NCBI GenBank assembly: GCA_050736715.1
Contig: JBOHWK010000169.1
Span: 1-64,000, forward strand
Reading direction: 5' to 3'
DNA from: Binatus sp050736715
Lineage (GTDB): Bacteria; Desulfobacterota; Binatia; Binatales; Binataceae
DNA: 64,000 bases
Each line of letters opens with the position of its first letter. Position 1 is the stretch's first letter. Under the pieces are notes generated by a model that made no database searches, was not told the origin of the DNA, and saw only the letters and a program-made list of their open reading frames with translations. A program made the position numbers and the translations under genes. This document shows, piece by piece, positions 24,946 through 32,653 of the stretch.

Positions 24946-25080
24946 ATGGCAAGCGAACGGCAGCGCGAAATCAAACGGCGGCGCAAACGCCGCGAGAAGC
25001 GGATCAAAGCGAAAGTCCGGGAGGCGCGGCGGCATAAGAAAAAGCCCGCCAAAGAGGCCACCGCGCCGCCGGCGCATTGA
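24946..25080 (+). CDS. Tiny lysine/arginine-rich protein, 44 residues
   Basis: The ATG is preceded by AGGGAGG at good spacing, which supports translation. The 44 residues start MASERQREIKRRRKRREK and continue with more Lys and Arg before an Ala/Pro tail. The first two thirds look like a single highly charged helix. It resembles in kind, not in alignable sequence, the 41-residue protein upstream. A nucleic-acid or ribosome-bound role is possible; the family is not recognised. Confidence 0.55.
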   Translation: MASERQREIKRRRKRREKRIKAKVREARRHKKKPAKEATAPPAH

Positions 25081-25239
25081 GCGGATCGGCCGTCCCTTGA
25101 CGGGAGCGATCGGGCTGGTTAAATTCCAAGCATGAGACTTAGTTGGCCGCTTTAATCGCATTATTCACCGCAGGGCCGCTACCGGGATCGGAACCGGTGC
25201 GGTCGCATCGCAACAATTAACCAATGGCAGGTAACGGCA

Positions 25240-25878
25240 ATGGCGCTTCATATTGGAAGTATCGCACCGGATTTCACCCAGGAATCGACTGAGGGAACGA
25301 TCAAGTTTCACGACTGGATCGGCGGCCAGTGGACGATTCTGTTTTCGCATCCCAAGGATTTCACTCCCGTCTGCACCACGGAACTGGGCATGGTCGCCAA
25401 ACTCAAGCCCGAATTCGACAAACGCGGCATCAAGTCGATCGGCATCAGCGTTGACGACGTCGAGTCGCACAAGAAATGGGTCAAGGACATCGAGGAGACT
25501 CAGGGCTGCAAGATAAACTTCCCGATCCTGGGCGACGCCGACAAGCAGGTCTCGAAGCTCTACGACATGATCCATCCCGAATGGAACGACACGCTGACCG
25601 TGCGCTCGGTATTCGTGATCGACAACAACAAGAAAATCCGCCTGATGCTCACCTATCCCGCGAGCACTGGGCGCAATTTTCAAGAGATTCTGCGCGCGAT
25701 CGATTCGCTTAGGCTGACCGACAAATATTCCGTCGCGACTCCGGTCGATTGGAAGAAGGGCGAGGACGTGATTATCGCGCCGTCGCTGCAGGACCCCGAG
25801 GTGCTCAAAAAGAAGTTTCCCAAAGGATACAAGGCGGTGAAACCTTACCTGCGCATCACGCCTTATCCTGGGGATTAA
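25240..25878 (+). CDS. Peroxiredoxin, Prx6 (1-Cys) type
   Basis: A 212-residue thiol peroxidase that reduces hydrogen peroxide and organic hydroperoxides in the cytoplasm. The peroxidatic Cys lies in the motif SHPKDFTPVCTTELG near residue 47. Length and the C-terminal extension (TPVDWKKGEDVIIAPSL... YLRITPYPGD) match the Prx6 group, not the shorter AhpC or BCP groups. A second Cys in QGCKINFP lies near residue 90 and is not at the usual resolving position. It stands alone between two unrelated units. Confidence 0.95.
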   Translation: MALHIGSIAPDFTQESTEGTIKFHDWIGGQWTILFSHPKDFTPVCTTELGMVAKLKPEFDKRGIKSIGISVDDVESHKKWVKDIEETQGCKINFPILGDADKQVSKLYDMIHPEWNDTLTVRSVFVIDNNKKIRLMLTYPASTGRNFQEILRAIDSLRLTDKYSVATPVDWKKGEDVIIAPSLQDPEVLKKKFPKGYKAVKPYLRITPYPGD

Positions 25879-25941
25879 CGGCCGGCACGGCGAACGGCGC
25901 CGCGTTGACAAGGCTTGCGCCGAACCGGACAATTAACCGCA

Positions 25942-26136
25942 ATGGCGCGAATAACCGTTGAAGATTGCCTCGATCGGATTCCCAACCGCTTTGAATTGGT
26001 GCTGGGCGCGGTGCGCCGCTCGAAGCAACTGCTGAAGGGCGCGCGCCCGCTGGTCGAATCGGACAACAAGGAAGTCGTGACCGCGCTGCGCGAAATCGCG
26101 GCCGGCAAGGTCACGATCGAAAACCCGGAGCCGTAG
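25942..26136 (+). CDS. rpoZ: RNA polymerase subunit omega
   Basis: A 64-residue omega subunit that stabilises the beta-prime subunit and can bind (p)ppGpp. It starts MARITVEDCLDRIPNRFELVLGAV and carries RRSKQLLKG and NKEVVTALREIAAGKV, the conserved order of the family. The ATG is internal to a slightly longer open frame and gives the normal omega N-terminus. It is followed by a sigma factor gene 110 bases downstream. Confidence 0.93.
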   Translation: MARITVEDCLDRIPNRFELVLGAVRRSKQLLKGARPLVESDNKEVVTALREIAAGKVTIENPEP

Positions 26137-26248
26137 CCGCGGGCGAACCGATTCGCCCGTCCGCCCTCCCGGCACGGGCGAAATCCTCCCGGCCGCGCCG
26201 ATCCGCGGGCAGGCGCCCGCGTCCCGATTCACGATGCGGAGCAGTTCC

Positions 26249-27370
26249 GTGGCTCGCAAAACCGCAATGCCGTCCCGCCCACGACAGCCGCCGAAGCGCG
26301 CGCGGCCGCGCGAGGCGGAGGTGCATGCGCCCGCGCCGATCGAAATCGAGGCACCCGCGGGCGAGACCGAGCCGGAGCGCGGCGGCTTTCCCGCTCCCGA
26401 TTCCGAAGTTGCGCAAGCCGGCGCCCAATCCAGTCACGGCGAGGACGCTCCGGCCGACGCCGAACTCGAACCGTCCGAGGCCGAACCGCCCTCCATTGCG
26501 GACGAGAACGACTCCGGCGCGCTCGTTCCCGCCGAACCGCTCGGGCGCTATTTGGCCGAGATTCGCCGCTTCCCGCTGCTGACGCGCGAGGAGGAGGTGA
26601 AAATCGCACGGCGGTACGTCAGGGGCCGCGACCCCGCCGACGCCTACCGGCTGGTTACCGCCAACTTGCGCCTCGTCGTAAAGATCGCCTACGAATTCTC
26701 GCGCGCCGCGCGCAACCTCCTCGATCTGATTCAGGAGGGCAACGTCGGGTTGATGGAGGCGGTGAAGAATTTCGATCCCGAGCATGGCGTCCGCTTCCCG
26801 TCGTACGCGGTGTGGTGGATCCGCGCCTATATCTACCGCTATCTGATCAACAATTGGCGGCTCGTGAAAATCGGCACCACGCAGGCCCAGCGCAAGCTGT
26901 TTTTCAATCTGCGCAAGGAGACCGAAAAGCTCGAGGCGCAGGGCTTCAAGCCGCAGCCGCTCCTGCTCGCCCATCGCCTGGGCGTCAAGGAGAGCGAAGT
27001 CCGCGAGATGCAAGCGCGGCTCGGCCACAGCGAAGTCTCGCTCGATCAGCCGGCCGCGCCCGGCGGCGAGACGCGGCTAATCGACACGCTGTCCGATTCG
27101 GAGGGCAATCCCGAAGCGGAAATCGGGAACCGCGAAACGGAGCGCTTCGCACGCGAGCAAGTTGAACGATTCGCCGCCACGCTCGAAGGCAAAGAGCGCG
27201 AAATTTTCAATTCGCGGCTGCTCGCCGCCGAGCCGCCGCCGCTCCGCGAGCTCGGCGTACGCCTGGGAATCAGCCGCGAGCGCGTTCGCCAGATCGAGGC
27301 CCGGCTAAAGCGCCGCCTCAAGGAATTCGTCGAGCGCACCGCGCCCGGCGGAGTCGCGGGGCCGTTCTGA
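26249..27370 (+). CDS. rpoH: RpoH-type sigma factor with long N-terminal extension
   Basis: A 373-residue sigma-70 family factor. Region 2 is complete: NLLDLIQEGNVGLMEAVKNF and PSYAVWWIRAYIYRYL. It is followed by the diagnostic RpoH box, QRKLFFNLR, near residues 214-222. Region 4.2 ends with LGVRLGISRERVRQIEARL. These point to heat-shock-type sigma-32. About 95 residues precede region 1.2/2, rich in Pro, Ala and Glu (EPSEAEPPSIADENDSG); most RpoH proteins lack this. The GTG is favoured by GGAG 7 bases upstream over an ATG 15 bases earlier. A stress-regulon role is likely, but its promoters were not searched. Confidence 0.88.
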   Translation: MARKTAMPSRPRQPPKRARPREAEVHAPAPIEIEAPAGETEPERGGFPAPDSEVAQAGAQSSHGEDAPADAELEPSEAEPPSIADENDSGALVPAEPLGRYLAEIRRFPLLTREEEVKIARRYVRGRDPADAYRLVTANLRLVVKIAYEFSRAARNLLDLIQEGNVGLMEAVKNFDPEHGVRFPSYAVWWIRAYIYRYLINNWRLVKIGTTQAQRKLFFNLRKETEKLEAQGFKPQPLLLAHRLGVKESEVREMQARLGHSEVSLDQPAAPGGETRLIDTLSDSEGNPEAEIGNRETERFAREQVERFAATLEGKEREIFNSRLLAAEPPPLRELGVRLGISRERVRQIEARLKRRLKEFVERTAPGGVAGPF

Positions 27371-27404
27371 TCGCGCCCTCTCGCATTTGAACATACGATA
27401 GAGT

Positions 27405-28883
27405 ATGACTCAGACGATGAAGCAGGACTTCCCCATCGCGATACTGGGGGCGGGGTTCGCCGGAATCGGAGCGGCGATTCAATTGAAAAAGGCCGGCGTC
27501 GAATCGTTTACGATTTTTGAGCGCGCGGGCGAGGTCGGCGGCACTTGGCGCGACAACACTTATCCGGGCGCCGCCTGCGACGTTCCCTCCCATGCCTACT
27601 CGCTCTCCTTCGAGCAGAACCCGAATTGGAGCCGCCGTTACTCCCCGGCTGGCGAGATTGAGAACTACTTGCTCGGCATCACCGAAAAATGGAAGCTGCG
27701 CGAGCATCTGCGCCTCAATACCGCCATCGCCGACGCTCGATTCGACGAAGCGAACGGGACGTGGGCGCTTACCACGTCAAGCGGTGACACGTTCACCGCA
27801 CGCGCGGTAATCTGCGGCGTCGGCGGGCTGGTCGATCCGGCGCTGCCGGACATCAAGGGGTTAAAGAGCTTCGCCGGCCGGATGTTCCATACCGCGCGAT
27901 GGGACCACAGCTACGATCTTACCGGCAAACGCGTCGGAGTGATTGGCACGGGCGCGAGCGCGATTCAGGTGGTGCCGTCGATCGCGCCGCAAGTTAAACA
28001 CCTCACGGTTTTTCAGCGCACGGCAGCTTGGGTGGTGCCGAGGTCCGACCGGCCCTACTCCGAGCGCGCCAAGGAAATCTTCGCGCGCCATCCGTGGACG
28101 CTGAACCTGAGCCGGCTCGCGACTTACTGGACGACGGAACTGTTCGGCCCGCTGATTTTCCTCGATGCGCCCAAGTTGTCCGCGCTGGGCGAGCGCCTGT
28201 CGATCTCCCATCTGCACAAGCAGGTGAAGAACCGGGAGTTGCGAAAGAAGCTAATCCCGCCGTACCAGTTCGGATGCAAGCGCGTGCTGGTTTCGGACGA
28301 TTATTGGGCCGCGTTCGAGCGCGACAACGTCGATCTGATAACCGAGCCCATCGCGGAGATCCGCCCCGGCGGCATCCAAACGGCGGACGGCGTGCTCCAC
28401 GAACTCGATGCGATCGTTCTTGCCACGGGATTCGACTTGGGCCTGACCCATGCGCCCTTCCCGGTAACCGGCCGCGGCGGCAAGTCCTTGGACGAGGCGT
28501 GGAAGGCGGGCGCCGTTGCATACAAGGGAATGACCGTGTCGGGCTTCCCGAACTGGTTCATCCTAATGGGCCCGAACACGGGACCCGGCCATACCTCCGT
28601 GCTGGTCTATACGGAGGCGCAGATCGAGCACGCCTTGGGCGCGATTCGCAAGCTCCGGAGCGACGGAGTGAAATTTGTCGATATCCGGCAGGACGTTCAG
28701 GATCGGTACAACGTGGGCATTCAGGGGCGGATGAAGTACATGGTCTGGAATTCGGGATGCCATAGTTGGTATCTGTCGGAAGATGGCAGCAACCATTCGT
28801 TGTATCCGGGCTTCGCAGCCGAGTACGCCCTCCGCGCGCGCCGGTTCAAAGAATCGGAATACGAGATCGCATCGTTTGGGTAG
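27405..28883 (+). CDS. Flavin-containing (Baeyer-Villiger-type) monooxygenase
   Basis: A 492-residue FAD- and NADPH-dependent oxygenase. The FAD site is GAGFAGIG at 15-22. The Baeyer-Villiger fingerprint FAGRMFHTARWD is at 156-167, and the NADPH site GTGASA is at 181-186. Enzymes with this layout insert an oxygen atom next to a ketone (cyclohexanone, steroid or phenylacetone types) or oxidise heteroatoms; the substrate cannot be predicted. The fingerprint ends in WD, as in part of the family, not WP. It lies 35 bases after the sigma factor gene with no terminator between them. It is cytoplasmic, with no signal peptide. Confidence 0.92.
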   Translation: MTQTMKQDFPIAILGAGFAGIGAAIQLKKAGVESFTIFERAGEVGGTWRDNTYPGAACDVPSHAYSLSFEQNPNWSRRYSPAGEIENYLLGITEKWKLREHLRLNTAIADARFDEANGTWALTTSSGDTFTARAVICGVGGLVDPALPDIKGLKSFAGRMFHTARWDHSYDLTGKRVGVIGTGASAIQVVPSIAPQVKHLTVFQRTAAWVVPRSDRPYSERAKEIFARHPWTLNLSRLATYWTTELFGPLIFLDAPKLSALGERLSISHLHKQVKNRELRKKLIPPYQFGCKRVLVSDDYWAAFERDNVDLITEPIAEIRPGGIQTADGVLHELDAIVLATGFDLGLTHAPFPVTGRGGKSLDEAWKAGAVAYKGMTVSGFPNWFILMGPNTGPGHTSVLVYTEAQIEHALGAIRKLRSDGVKFVDIRQDVQDRYNVGIQGRMKYMVWNSGCHSWYLSEDGSNHSLYPGFAAEYALRARRFKESEYEIASFG

Positions 28884-28913
28884 GCCGCGGTCGTTCGTCC
28901 CACAGGCTTCCAC

Positions 28914-29456
28914 ATGAGTGAGCGGGGAATCTTTTTTCGCGATGCCACTAAGGACGACGCGGAGGCGATCGCGGCGTTGCACGCCGATAGCTGGAGGCGG
29001 CACTACCGGGGGGCGTTCTTGGATTCATTCCTCGATGGCGACGTTCTTAGCGACCGTCTCACAGTCTGGCGCGAGCGTCTTGCGGAGCCTCGGAAAGATT
29101 GCATCACTGTAGTTGCCACGTCACAGGATTCGGCGATCGGCTTCGTTCACGTAGTTTTGAACGACCATCCAACTTGGGGAGCGCTGCTGGATAATATACA
29201 CGTCACTTTCGAGCGCAAAGGGATGGGTATCGGCGGCGCGCTAATGCGGGAGGCTGCTCAAAGGCTGTTGCAGCGCGGCGGGCGAAACTTCTATCTCTGG
29301 GTCTTGGACCAAAACGTTGCCGCCCAGCATTTCTATGCCAATCACGGCGGCGCCCGCGTCGAGACTTGCATGCGTGGTCCATTTCCCGGCGGAGGCAGGG
29401 CACCTGGCCACCGAATCGCATGGCCGGACGCCCGAACGCTCCTATCCGGGAGTTGA
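28914..29456 (+). CDS. GNAT family N-acetyltransferase
   Basis: A 180-residue GCN5-type acetyltransferase using acetyl-CoA. The cofactor loop reads GMGIGGALMREAAQRLL, close to the R/QxxGxG/A pattern, and the fold ends with FYLWVLDQNVAAQHFYANHG, typical of the family's C-terminal strands. It starts MSERGIFFRDATKDDAEAIAALHADSW. The substrate is unknown; no antibiotic or ribosomal partner lies beside it. It follows the monooxygenase by 30 bases. Confidence 0.9.
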   Translation: MSERGIFFRDATKDDAEAIAALHADSWRRHYRGAFLDSFLDGDVLSDRLTVWRERLAEPRKDCITVVATSQDSAIGFVHVVLNDHPTWGALLDNIHVTFERKGMGIGGALMREAAQRLLQRGGRNFYLWVLDQNVAAQHFYANHGGARVETCMRGPFPGGGRAPGHRIAWPDARTLLSGS

Positions 29457-29534
29457 CCGCACGCCCCCCGCTTGCCGCATGATGCGGCCGCTTGAGATAA
29501 TTCCGGCGCGGGTAGGACGCGCGAGGTAATCGAG

Positions 29535-30266
29535 ATGCGAGAACGATCGTGCGCGCTGGTGGTGGTGGGCAACGAAATCCTCTCCGGCAAGATTCAGGAC
29601 ACCAATTCATCGTTCGCGGCGCGCGAACTGCGCAAAATCGGCGCGACGCTCGCCCGGATCGCGACGATCCCCGACGTGCTCGAGGCGATCGCGGAAGAAG
29701 TCGCCTACTGCTCGCGGCGGTTCGATTTCGTGGTTACCTCGGGCGGCGTCGGCCCCACCCATGACGACCTGACGATCGAGGGCGTGGCTCGTGCCTTCAA
29801 CCGCAAGCTCGTGACCGATCCGTCGCTCGCGCGGCTCATTCGCGAGCATCGCGGTGCCGAAATCTCTGCCGCCGACCTCAAGATGGCCGAGATCCCCGAA
29901 GGCGCGATGCTGAATCCCTCCACCGACATAAGATTTCCGACCGTCCAGATTGAAAACGTCTATGTCCTCCCCGGAATCCCGCGGCTGTTCGAAGCGAAGC
30001 TCGCCGCGCTCATCCCGCGTTTCGCCGCCGATCCCTACTTCATGCGTGCGATCTATCTGAGTGCCGGCGAAGGTGTAATCGCGGAGCATCTGAACGAATG
30101 CATGGGACAGTTCCCCGAATTGATGCTAGGATCGTATCCGCGGATCGATAACCCGGAGTACCGCGTGAAGCTGACGCTCGAATCCAAGGATCGGGAATAT
30201 CTAGACCGCGCGTTCCGCCATTTGATGGGTTTATTGCCGCCGCCGTCGGTGGTAAAAACGGAATAG
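29535..30266 (+). CDS. CinA N-terminal / molybdopterin-binding domain protein
   Basis: A 243-residue protein with the MoCF (MoaB/MogA) fold: VVVGNEILSGKIQDTNSSFAARELRKIGA, then VVTSGGVGPTHDDLTIEGVARAF. In CinA this domain binds an ADP-ribose-like nucleotide, and the full protein has a second nicotinamide-mononucleotide deamidase domain. That C-terminal domain is missing here, so the protein resembles the single-domain form, also called nicotinamide mononucleotide- or FAD-synthase-like. The role is uncertain. It lies 78 bases after the acetyltransferase gene. Confidence 0.88.
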   Translation: MRERSCALVVVGNEILSGKIQDTNSSFAARELRKIGATLARIATIPDVLEAIAEEVAYCSRRFDFVVTSGGVGPTHDDLTIEGVARAFNRKLVTDPSLARLIREHRGAEISAADLKMAEIPEGAMLNPSTDIRFPTVQIENVYVLPGIPRLFEAKLAALIPRFAADPYFMRAIYLSAGEGVIAEHLNECMGQFPELMLGSYPRIDNPEYRVKLTLESKDREYLDRAFRHLMGLLPPPSVVKTE

Positions 30267-30299
30267 AGGGTGCGCAAGAACAAGGTGGAGGTGGAAGTC

Positions 30300-30878
30300 A
30301 TGAGGATGGAAAAATTTGGAATAGCAGCGGCGGCATTCGCGATTGCCGCCACAGTCGCAATCGGGCCGTTCGCGGCGCAGACCGCTCTCGCGCAACCTGC
30401 CGCGGGTACGGCGGCTTCGCAAGTGCCGCAGCCTCAGGAGGGCGGCGTCAATTGGTCCGGCGTCGGCTACGGCGCGGGCGCGGTTTTCGGCAGCCTGCTC
30501 TACATTCCGTGCAAGCTGGTCTATGCCATTACCGGCAGCTTGGTGGGTGGCGGCGCCTGGCTTCTCACCGGCGGCAACACCCAAACCGCCGACACGATCT
30601 GGCGCAGTTCGCTCGGAGGAGATTATGTCCTGACTCCGGATATGATTTCCGGCAATCAGCCGATAAATTTCAGCGGCCCGACCAGCACTCCGCCCGAGCC
30701 TCCGGCTCCCGCGGCGCCAAGCGCGGCATCGGCGAGCGCGGCGGGCCAAGCGAGCTCCTCGGTTGCGCCGATCGCGCCGCTTCCTCAGTCCGGTGGCGCA
30801 CAGCCGATGGATCGCGGCAGCGGTCCGGCGGCGCCGCCGGGCGGCGGCTCGCCACTGGGCGGCACGAGCATCGAGTAA
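30300..30878 (+). CDS. Secreted protein of unknown family
   Basis: A 192-residue protein with a signal peptide (MEKFGIAAAAFAIAATVAIGPFAA) and a compact core (SLLYIPCKLVYAITGSLVGG, then TADTIWRSSLGGDYVLTPDM) followed by a Pro/Ser/Ala-rich tail. The core contains a hydrophobic stretch that might insert in a membrane. One Cys is present. I start at the ATG preceded by GGAGGTGGAAGTC; an upstream GTG in frame is less likely. It follows the CinA-like gene by 33 bases. No function is known to me. Confidence 0.62.
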   Translation: MRMEKFGIAAAAFAIAATVAIGPFAAQTALAQPAAGTAASQVPQPQEGGVNWSGVGYGAGAVFGSLLYIPCKLVYAITGSLVGGGAWLLTGGNTQTADTIWRSSLGGDYVLTPDMISGNQPINFSGPTSTPPEPPAPAAPSAASASAAGQASSSVAPIAPLPQSGGAQPMDRGSGPAAPPGGGSPLGGTSIE

Positions 30879-30939
30879 GCTCGGCACGCGCGCGATTCGC
30901 GCCGCGAGCGGGACAATTCCGCGCATGGAGCGCATCAAC

Positions 30940-31290
30940 ATGGAAAAGGCTCGCTTCATCTGGAAATCGAACTGCACGACCTGCCGCGACGCGCGCCGCT
31001 TCCTTCTCGATGAACTGGGCGCATCGCTCGACGAGCGCGATTACGCCCGCGTGCCGCTGTCGGCGACCGAGTTGAAGGAATTGTTCGCGGGGCGCGACCC
31101 GCGCGATTTCCTCAATCCGCGCAGCCCGGCCTATAAGGCGATGGGGCTGGCGGGGATGAAGATGACGCCGGCACGGGCGATCGAACTGATGGTGAAGCAG
31201 CAGAATCTGCTCAAGCGCCCAGTCGTCGTCGCCGGAACTGAAACGATCGCGGGCTTCGATCGCGATCGCTACCGCGCCGCGCTCAAGTAG
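30940..31290 (+). CDS. ArsC/Spx-family thioredoxin-fold protein
   Basis: A 116-residue protein of the ArsC family. The opening FIWKSNCTTCRDARRFLLDE carries a CxxC, and GRDPRDFLNPRSPAYKAMG and LLKRPVVVAG follow the family order. Classic arsenate reductases have a single Cys with an Arg downstream; a CxxC is more typical of Spx or MgsR-like regulators and uncharacterised members. So arsenate reduction is not assured. GGAG lies 9 bases before the chosen ATG; an ATG 15 bases earlier is possible. Confidence 0.82.
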   Translation: MEKARFIWKSNCTTCRDARRFLLDELGASLDERDYARVPLSATELKELFAGRDPRDFLNPRSPAYKAMGLAGMKMTPARAIELMVKQQNLLKRPVVVAGTETIAGFDRDRYRAALK

Positions 31291-31477
31291 CGCGCCGGCT
31301 GGCGGCGGCAGCCAAGCTGCGCCGCTTTGCCTGCCAGTAACTGCGGCCGGCCTGGAACGGTTCGCCGGATGCGATGCCTTCCAGCAGCAGGCGCTCAAGC
31401 TGGTCACGCAACCGGCGTTCGCAATCTTCGCGGGCGAGGCGTTCACTCAATCGATCAATCATGCGCCGCCACCGCAT
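31283..31477 (-). CDS. Possible small antitoxin-like orphan
   Basis: A 64-residue helical protein starting MRWRRMIDRLSERLAREDCERRLRDQ. The later LLLEGIASGEPFQAGRSYWQ is reminiscent of the C-terminus of ParD-type antitoxins, but no ribbon-helix-helix N-terminus is evident and no toxin gene lies beside it. Its last 8 bases overlap the end of the ArsC-like gene on the other strand. It could be a remnant or a chance frame. Confidence 0.35.
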   Translation of the reverse strand: MRWRRMIDRLSERLAREDCERRLRDQLERLLLEGIASGEPFQAGRSYWQAKRRSLAAAASRRAT

Positions 31478-31488
31478 CTGAATCTAAC

Positions 31489-32478
31489 TCACGCCGATTT
31501 TCCCGCTTTTTCGGTTCGCTCGACCGCCGGGCCGGCGTCGCCGGCGCTTGGTCCGCGCTCGGCTCCTTGCGCCTTTCCGGCACCCATCTTCGGGAAGACC
31601 GGGCTTTGCGTCAGCGTATCTATAAACTTACGCACCGCCGGCGAAAGCTCGCGCCCGCGCTTGTAGATGATCGCGAGCGGACGCAGGAACGTCCCCTCCT
31701 GAAACTCCAGCATCTTGAGCGTGCCGCGCGCGACCTCGTGCTCGACCGTCATCCGCGGCACGATCGCGCACCCCAAGCCGATTTCGACCGCCCGCTTGAT
31801 GGTTTCAATGTTGTCGAATTCGAGCGCATAGGCCGGCTTGACGCCATGCTCGCGCAAGATGCGGTCAGAAGCTTTGCGGGTTGAAATATCACGCTCGTAG
31901 CCCACGAATTTTTGATCTTTCAGGTTCGCGAAGCTGACTTTGGTGTGCTTGGCGAGCGGGTTGTCGGGCGGAACGATCAGCACCAGTTCGTCGTGGCGGA
32001 ACGGCACCGATACGACCTGCCCGCGCTTAGCCGGATAGGCGACCACGCCCAGATCGATTTTGCCCTCGATCAGATCTTCGTAAATTTTATTCGCGCGCAT
32101 GTATTCGAGATGGACGTTCACCGCCGGGTAGTTGCGCAGGTATTCGCTCAGGTAGGGCGGCAATTCATGCAGTCCAACGCTGTACACGGTGCCGACCCGG
32201 ATCGAACCGGCGATGACCGAGCCGATTTCGCGCAGCCGGTTTTCCAGTTCCATGAACCGCCGCACGATATCTTTGCTTGCGGTGTAGAGGATTTGTCCTG
32301 CCGGAGTCGGTTTGACTCCCGCCCGCCCGCGTTCTATCAATCGGCAATCGTATTTTTCCTCCAGGCTGCGCACCTGCTGGCTGACCGCCGACTGGGTGAC
32401 AAAGTTCTGCGAGGCGGCATAAGAAAAGCTTCCGCTCTCAATGATGTCGCAAAAGACCTTTAGGGTTTCGATATGCAT
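31489..32478 (-). CDS. LysR-family transcriptional regulator, CysB-like
   Basis: A 329-residue LysR-type regulator. The winged helix-turn-helix is MHIETLKVFCDIIESGSFSY... SQSAVSQQVRSLEEKYDCRL at the N-terminus. The effector domain contains a periplasmic-binding-protein fold (VVAYPAKRGQVVSVPFRHDELVLIV). It is divergent from glutaryl-CoA dehydrogenase with 175 bases between them, so it probably controls that gene and itself. The C-terminal 30 residues are a low-complexity Gly/Ala/Glu tail beyond the usual length. The effector molecule is unknown. Confidence 0.9.
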   Translation of the reverse strand: MHIETLKVFCDIIESGSFSYAASQNFVTQSAVSQQVRSLEEKYDCRLIERGRAGVKPTPAGQILYTASKDIVRRFMELENRLREIGSVIAGSIRVGTVYSVGLHELPPYLSEYLRNYPAVNVHLEYMRANKIYEDLIEGKIDLGVVAYPAKRGQVVSVPFRHDELVLIVPPDNPLAKHTKVSFANLKDQKFVGYERDISTRKASDRILREHGVKPAYALEFDNIETIKRAVEIGLGCAIVPRMTVEHEVARGTLKMLEFQEGTFLRPLAIIYKRGRELSPAVRKFIDTLTQSPVFPKMGAGKAQGAERGPSAGDAGPAVERTEKAGKSA

Positions 32479-32486
32479 CGGAAGAA

Positions 32487-32499
32487 CTTATCGTATAAG
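32487..32499. promoter_or_regulatory. Candidate LysR binding dyad
   Basis: A perfect inverted repeat, CTTAT-CGT-ATAAG, 9 bases upstream of the LysR start codon and inside the divergent region before the acyl-CoA dehydrogenase. LysR sites are usually T-N11-A with a dyad; this is a short fit to that pattern. Confidence 0.4.
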
Positions 32500-32653
32500 A
32501 TTATGTGATGCTGAAAAATCGCGCAAGTAGTAGTGTTTTAGACGAATTCCGCATCTTTTTCAGCTTGCCGCGGTCTCGACGGCGGGCGGGGACAGCGAAT
32601 AATCTTGAGAATACCGGCGGGCAAAGCCGTCTGTCGGCTTATGGAGTCCAATC

